Assembly (NCBI GenBank): GCA_021234155.1
Contig: JAJEKV010000011.1
Span: forward strand, 18,430,677 to 18,494,676
Reading direction: 5' to 3'
Length of the DNA: 64,000 bases
Source: Isoetes taiwanensis
Taxonomy: Eukaryota > Streptophyta > Lycopodiopsida > Isoetales > Isoetaceae
Part shown: piece by piece, positions 58,160 to 64,000 of the stretch
Layout: every line of letters starts with the position of its first letter
How positions within the stretch are numbered: position 1 is the first letter of the stretch
The notes under the pieces: model-generated
What the model was told of the DNA's origin: nothing
Database searches by the model: none
The model's input: only the letters and a program-made list of their open reading frames with translations
Position numbers and translations under genes: made by a program

Positions 58160-58330
58160 GCAGCTTGTACTTGACAGAGCGGTTATATTGCAATTGTTCG
58201 ATGTGCAAAGGACAAATAAAACGGATGAGAAAGACCGCCCCTCACCATGTTGAGAAATATGGTGAATGCCCGACAAATCCAAAGGTTTCTGACGCATTAC
58301 ATGTGGGGTATTCCAACCAGGTATAATACA
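58160..58330 (+). pseudogene. N-terminal Cys-rich exon of the CACTA transposase region
   Basis: Reads YCNCSMCKGQIKRMRKTAPH and HVEKYGECP, a Cys/His cluster like the N-terminal zinc-binding segment of TNP2-type transposases. It has a pyrimidine-rich acceptor (TTTTTTGCAG at about 58153-58162) before it and is probably followed by an intron up to about 58410. Confidence 0.45.
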
Positions 58331-58943
58331 CTAATCTTATGAACGATAATCAACTACTCTCATGTACTTGAATCGATGTCTTAACTTAGTTTGTTTGTAT
58401 TTTGTTAGGAAGAAATTGAGAATGAAGTGAGCTCAAGCAAAGATATAGATTTTGGGGTTATGTTGTCATTGGAAGTAGATGATGTTGATACTATGAATGC
58501 GCTCATAGAAAACCCTACAAAAAGAAAGCCATCAACTTCCTCAAAGAGTATCCCATTACGTGATAGAACTCGTCGCGGCAATGGCCGCTGCCAAGATTGG
58601 AGGGAATGACAATGTTCATCAAAATTGAATGTACTAGATCATGTCGAAGAAAATAATCTTCCACCTTCACTAGTCCATTTGGTCCAAATTTCTTTACGAT
58701 AAAGATCGTGAAGAAATTCAATGCATGGCCTAGAGGCAAGCCAATTATTTATGGGGAGCAATTTACATATTGGGGTAGGCAAGACATGATTAAAAATAGT
58801 CGGGTCCCCTAAGGTCGGCCCCGATTATATATTATGACTAGTGTGAAAGTCAAAGATGGTAACGATCGCTCCTTTAATGCCATATGTAGGTCCCGAATAT
58901 AACTCGCATTAATTTGGCATAAATTGAGTAAGCATCGCTGGCG

Positions 58944-59235
58944 ATGCTCATCTATGGCCTAAATTCAAATGCACTAACAATATCCAAGCCTGATCACGCA
59001 AGTTTCACATATATTGATGGTCGCCCCGCCTGCATGGAAACCTTGTCGCTTTTATTAATAGCTCTATCGAGAATCCTCGAAGCTACCAATTGTGAATTTG
59101 TCGAGGCAAACAAAGACCAAGAAGATTTTTTAGCCGTAAAATTGACTCGAGATATATCATGGTTTATGCTATAAAAACTTTGTGTATTGGTGATGAATTG
59201 TTCATTGAATATGAATACGGTAGACCAATACCGGA
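58944..59235 (+). pseudogene. Possible SET-domain-like fragment inside element F
   Basis: In two frames the end reads NCEFVEANKDQEDFLAVKL, then CIGDELFIEYEYGRPIPEV. The spacing of an NC motif, a short loop, a VYAIKTL strand and GDELFIEYEY resembles the end of a SET methyltransferase domain (GEELxxxY). The front of such a domain is not recognisable. It could be host gene capture, or an unrelated transposon ORF. Confidence 0.3.
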
Positions 59236-59589
59236 GGTCCTTTGATGATGTACTCAAATTACTCATATAATTTTTGTCAAAATGCACCATTTTTCTTCTT
59301 CTTCTTCAATTCTTCTTCTTCTTCTCTTGAATGAGATTGCACATATTGAAGATAAATGTGTATTATATCTTCAATATATGCTTTGATTATGACATAAAAT
59401 TTTATATTTCGCTCGCTATTAAATGCTTAAAATTTAACAAACACGGCTCTCAATGTATGTATCAATCACGATATATTTCGCTTAACTGACGTGGTGGTAG
59501 GCAAGTGGATATAAGACCACATCCAAGCCGCATCAATTGGCGACATCAAAAGTCATTATGATAGCGTAATTAGAATACATTGAGCAAGA

Positions 59590-61480
59590 TGGTACAAACA
59601 TGGGCACAACGCGATAATGAAGAGTACAATGATGAAGATGAACAGAATACGATGATGAAGATGATGACAATGCCCCTATGGACTACTTCATGGAAGTTGA
59701 GGAACCCATAGCCGACATGTTAGATGCATTTGGCCCAATCTTCGACAAATCCACCTAGATGACGATATAAATACTCCTAACGATGGTCATGAAGATCACG
59801 CTTTATTGGAGGAGGCGATAAAGCATTATATCCGTGTGCAAGCATATCTAGATTGACTATTATCTTTATTGATATTAAACCTTCAAGCCAAATTCAAATG
59901 GAGCAATGCCGTTGTTACGCTTTGTTAGAGTAAGTACAATTGCAATCACTTGACTTATTGAATTTGTAGTTGAATGTATAATGAAAGGTCTGTTTTATAC
60001 GTGTTATTGCAAGAGAAAATACTCCCACAAGGGAACACTATGCCCAAAAGTCGCGACCGAAATAAAAAATATATTGGCAGCCATCGGTTTAGGCTACCAT
60101 AAGATTCACGCTTTGTCCAAATGATTGCATGGTATATTATCCGGATGACATCTACAAGAACACGTAAACATGCCCTAAAATGTGGTGCCTCTAGGTACAA
60201 TGCAGATGCCAAGGGAAAGACCGGCCCGATGAAGGTGGTTCGCTACTTTCCATTGATCCCTCGATAAGGCTATTGTTTCGATGTGAATCTCTAGCTTCGC
60301 CATGGGTTGGTGTGCCGCTTAACGCGCCGAAAGTGACAATGTAATTCGCAAGTGGTTAGTGACCGCAAGCAATGGAAGCATATTGATGAAACATGGCCGA
60401 ATTTGGAAGAGAGCCACCTAAATCTCGATTAGGGTTGGCAAACGGATGGTGTTAATCCTTATGGACGCCAATCACCGCAGGCGGGTCAACTTGGCCAAGA
60501 GTGTTGATCAACTATAATTTACCACCGTGGTTACTCATGAAGACTAGCCATTTAATGGTAGTACTATTAGTTCCGTGACCAAGAAGCCGGAAAGTCTAGA
60601 TCCATATCCGAAAATAGTTATTGATGAGCTTTTGACATTGTGGAGTGAAGGTATTGAAGTTTACGATGTCTCAAGAGAACTTCGTCGAACTAAGATTTAC
60701 CTTGAGAGCAATCTTAATGTGGACAACGAGCCATTGGCCGGGTTTGTATGAACTCTCCGACTCCAAGTGTCCGGATATGCATGTCACTTGTGTGGGTTTG
60801 AACAGCTTGAACTCTCACGGCCAATCCAGATTGCACAAAAATGTCTATGCAAACTTCAAGAGATATCCGCCAATGGAAAATCGACTTCGATAACACGTAG
60901 GTCCAAGAGAAAACATTGTAATCAAGAGCCTCCCAAAAGGTTGACAATGAGAGATTGGGGTAACATGTGGGATGCCACCAAGGAAATAAGGTTAAGGGAA
61001 TGAAGTGGAAAGCATCCTTCTTCCTTCTACCCTATTGACGTAATTGAAGATCCATCATCTTCTTGATCCCATGCACATCTTTAAAAACGTTTCGGGCGCC
61101 TATTTGGAAGCATGTCACCGGACGAAGGACACGATGCAAAGACGAGAAGATCTACAAGAAGTCGGATCAAAATCTAAAGCATGGTTAAATGTCAAGAAGG
61201 AATAAGGCCACAAGTGGATTGATCGCGCTCTAGAAAAATGTATGAAACCCGCTCGAGAAGTTTATCAAGGCAATAAAGACCGGACAGATATATGCATTCG
61301 CTATGTAATTGTTTCTCTAACTAAGGGGAGTTAACGGGTTGAAATCTCATGATTGGCATAAGATGTTGCGCTTTGTTATGCCTATTGTTCTCGAGGGTCG
61401 CCTCACGACGGTCCACTACATGCAATATGTCTCCCATCGAAGTTTTCCGTGTTCAGACGGATTTAGAAAACACTCGATGT
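59590..61480 (+). pseudogene. CACTA TNP2-type transposase
   Basis: Blocks typical of plant TNP2/En-Spm transposases appear in order across frames: ILNLQAKFKWSNAVV (59875-59920), YHKIHALSKCPNDCMVYYPD (about 60100-60145), CPKCGASRYN, MKVVRYFPLIPR (60230-60265), WKHIDETWPNLEE (60375-60415), TDGVNPYG (60435-60458), INYNLPPWLLMKTSHLMVVL (60508-60565), and LKSHDWHKMLRFVMPIVLEG (61340-61400). The transposase cuts CACTA elements at their ends, binding the subterminal repeats. Stops and frame changes occur throughout, so it is inactive as written. Confidence 0.75.
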
Positions 61481-61805
61481 GAACTCTCACTTAACTTTTT
61501 TCTTTCTTAAATGATATTTAGATGGATTACAAGGAAGGAGATACCGACAAATGAAATTAAGGGACATGCTAACTAAGGTCGCTTGAGGCATGTTGTATGC
61601 TAGAGAAAGAATTCCCAACAAGTTTTCTCGACATACAAACTCACTTACTAGTGCATTTAGTGGACTAAGTAGAGCTTTGGTGCACAACAAATCCTAGATG
61701 GATGTTTTTTATAGAACGCTTCAAGGTCCTCAAGGACTTCAGACGCCGAAGGCAAGGCCGAGGGTTGCATGGCCGAGGGTTGGTTAGCACGAGAGTCATT
61801 ATTCT

Positions 61806-62027
61806 ATGTCACCGAAGTTCTTGGCCGATCTACACCCCAATGCTCCACGATTATGGACCGATGAAGACACTCCAACTATAATTGGAGAAGTTCCCCAAGG
61901 AAGACCACGTAAGAAATTGTTCACACTAGAAGAACAAAAGCAAAAGTCAATAAGTTTTCATCTACAACTCCACCCCATGGAGAAATGGATAAAAAAATAC
62001 GAGGAAGAAAAAAATAAAGAGAGATGA
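61806..62027 (+). CDS. Short ORF downstream of the transposase, function unknown
   Basis: A 73-codon frame: HPNAPRLWTDEDTPTIIGEV, a Pro/Arg stretch, then a charged helix rich in Glu and Lys (KWIKKYEEEKNKE). It follows the transposase in the same orientation and may be its C-terminal exon or part of the second CACTA ORF. Confidence 0.35.
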   Translation: MSPKFLADLHPNAPRLWTDEDTPTIIGEVPQGRPRKKLFTLEEQKQKSISFHLQLHPMEKWIKKYEEEKNKER

Positions 62028-63259
62028 GGAGAGAAGACGCTTATCGACAAAAGAATCGCGAAACAACCACTTCCGCATCATCTAGGGTCCCCGCCAAGTG
62101 AGATAAACAATAAATGGCTGCTCGAACAACTAGAGATGGCAAGGCAACGCTTAACATGTTTCTAGCGAAGAATTTGCATATGCTAAAGGCGTGTCACTAT
62201 TTGTAAGTGCAACTTAATAGCATATAATTCACGAAGTTTCGTTTCGCTATTTTGAACATTTGTTCCTTTACTTTGTGTAGTATAATTCATATGCATCAAT
62301 ATGGTCTTCTCGGGTGCTCACTTTCGACGACAAAGTGTGGATCATGGCAAACGACTTATGATTGTGGTATATCAGCAAAGTTTAGTACGCTTTGCCGTGA
62401 CCGGTAGTGCGCACTCCAAACCCAATCGAGGCAATGTTGGAATGGATTGGTACTATAAAGACTATCATGGAGGTTGATGTCGGTAGTGCATTCAAAACAA
62501 TGTTGTTTGATGCCTAATGGTTTGATCTTGTGTGTATCGGGTGCTCATGCCACGATACGCAAAGATCCGAAAGTGGCCTCAGATTCACTAGATTCAACTC
62601 GCTTCAGATCGCGGGTCAAGACACACTCGCGGAGGGTTGAGCAATGTGAACAAGTATGTTTACTTGGATGCAATAAAATTTATATATGTCATTAACAAAG
62701 GAACTAATGTAATAGAGGTTTTGTAGGTCACCTTCGCTCCGCATCCTTTGCAAGATCGCTGGTGGTTCAGAAGTTCCATGTAAGGCTCGCCCCGCCGAGA
62801 TATTTGAAGGTGAAGAAGAGATGCATGGGCCTAATAGGGAGGTTGGGGGTTGGGGGCAGACTATTGTCATGATAGAAGACTACCATCGATTGAACCTTCA
62901 TTACTTTATTATGATTATTATATTTTCTTCCCACATATGAATAAGAAAATACTTTGGCATGCTTAATTTGTGTATACTACAAATTTAGGCAACATTAGTA
63001 TTGCAACTTCGGGTTATCATAGACATTTATGCCAAGTTAATTGGCATCCTAGTATAGACCTATGGCTTGCAAGCCGACATCGTGGGCAGTTCTACATACG
63101 CTTGAGTACACGCTTTTATGTTTAATTAATCATAAAATGTGAAGATTCCCTTCAAAATGCAAGATTCATATACAAAAATCATATATGTATTCCCTTCAAA
63201 ATACAAAATTCATATAAAACCCATACACAATTCAAATACACAAAACAAAGTGGATGCCA

Positions 63260-63870
63260 AAGGCACATCTAGTGGTATATATCAAGATCCAAGCAGGATC
63301 CACTCAAAGCAGTTCGGAAGGTGCTCGACGGTGATTTCCTCCACCCCGCCGTAACAAGCCTCCCCGGCATGGAATCCAAGCCTCCTCCGGGCGCAGGGTC
63401 CGCTTCCCCAAGGAATTCATGTACGAAAGCACTTCCCCGCGATGCCCCGTTGGTCCGGTGCAACTTTTGAAAGTAGGGCTTCAAAGAATGTTTCCCTTCC
63501 CAAAGGCCCCTATCCTCTAGCATACGGGCCAAGCACAACGAGCTCACCATGCATTTCTTCGTGCACTCGAGCCCCAGATGAGGGAAGGTTCCGCCCCCCA
63601 AGAATGCGAAGCGAGGTCTTTCTTGCCCCTATCACGCAGCCTTTGTCATGGCTTGCTTGAACTCCCGGCCTTTCTTGGGTTAGGTTCGCCTCTAGCCACT
63701 CGACCGAGGAGGCAAGCTCGTGTGCTCCAGCCACCGCGACGCCTCCGGGTGCGGCATCAAGCGGCATGCATCGTGAGAAGCGGCCATGGCGATGTAGGTG
63801 AGGAGTCCGACGAAGGAGGAGGAGGAGGAAGCCGGAGGGCGCAGGAGCGCAGGGACTGAGGGGGCGGAGA
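63260..63870 (-). other. GC-rich block near the right end of element F, possible captured sequence
   Basis: Sharply GC-richer than the flanks. Minus-strand frames (SSVEWLEANLTQERPG, CLARMLEDRGLWEGKHSL) look protein-like but match nothing I recognise. Confidence 0.25.
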
Positions 63871-63929
63871 AGCCGGAGGACTAATAGGGCAATATATATG
63901 GCATCTCAAAGATACCTAAAACAAAACAA

Positions 63930-64000
63930 ATTTCAGACGACGCCGTTATAGCCGAACGCCGTTATAGACGCCGTAAACGACCTTTAAACGCCGTTAAACG
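63930..64000. repeat. Right subterminal repeats of element F (start)
   Basis: ACGACGCCGTTATAG, AACGCCGTTAT and AACGCCGTTAAACG match the left zone and run off the window. Confidence 0.7.

Larger units (their letters stand above)
56101..64000 (+). mobile_element. Element F: CACTA transposon, runs off the window end
   Basis: It starts exactly with CACTACAAGGGATCG at 56101. A 1.3-kb subterminal zone dense in AACGACGCC units follows. TNP2-type transposase domains lie inside on the plus strand, and the last 70 bases of the window again hold AACGCCGTTA/AACGACC units, so the right terminus should be a short way beyond 64000. The coding part is riddled with stops and frameshifts, either decay or uncorrected base-calling error. 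Confidence 0.8.

Overview
The window looks like repeat-dense nuclear DNA of a land plant. The supporting signs are an Athila/Tat-like Ty3/gypsy family, an LTR element primed by initiator tRNA-Met, a CACTA transposon with a TNP2-type transposase, a fragment of the chlorophyll-pathway gene CHLM, and a plant-type LINE. A chromovirus whose reverse transcriptase reads DYRGLNKIT (the fungal/Tcn1-like type, known to me mainly from mosses and lycophytes) and the flavour of the CHLM fragment make me lean towards a seed-free plant. That is inference only. I see no intact host gene, rRNA, tRNA or CRISPR array.

Layout. 1-3977: plus-strand chromovirus copy (E1), broken by a poly(A)-tailed retroposed sequence (752-2171). 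4201-6960: minus-strand truncated LINE. 7155-8672: 3' LTR and pol of a second chromovirus copy (E2, minus strand), which resumes at 53431-53582. Between these halves lies one nested block. Element A (8673-53425, minus, TSD ctctc) is a Ty3/gypsy element. A is split by element B (13314-24408, same family, TSD tccat) and by element C (27285-49829, a 22.5 kb LTR element with 1.67 kb LTRs). C is split by element D (29339-40191), a DNA transposon with 27-bp terminal inverted repeats and a 3-bp TSD (ata). Removing the inserts gives A a length of about 11.1 kb, equal to intact B, which supports the reconstruction. D carries a CHLM 3' exon, a DnaJ J-domain exon, LINE debris, a near-palindrome with arms of about 930 bp, and a CACTA end. 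53583-56100 is AT-rich filler with microsatellites. From 56101 to beyond the window end lies a decayed CACTA element (F).

How the parts work together. A and B carry gag with three CCHC knuckles, a retropepsin, RT, RNase H and integrase. Downstream of pol they carry a sense third ORF of about 960 codons with a central coiled coil. Antisense to this, between pol and ORF3, sits a small TATA-preceded ORF followed by three evenly spaced short palindromes. These extra parts are preserved in both copies and are the most interesting biology here.

Caution on data quality. Copies of the same repeat differ mostly at CTG and CAG trinucleotides (CTG becoming CCG, CAG becoming CGG, CGT or GTG). This is not deamination and looks like uncorrected base-calling error at CHG-methylated sites. 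Many frameshifts described below may therefore be artefacts.
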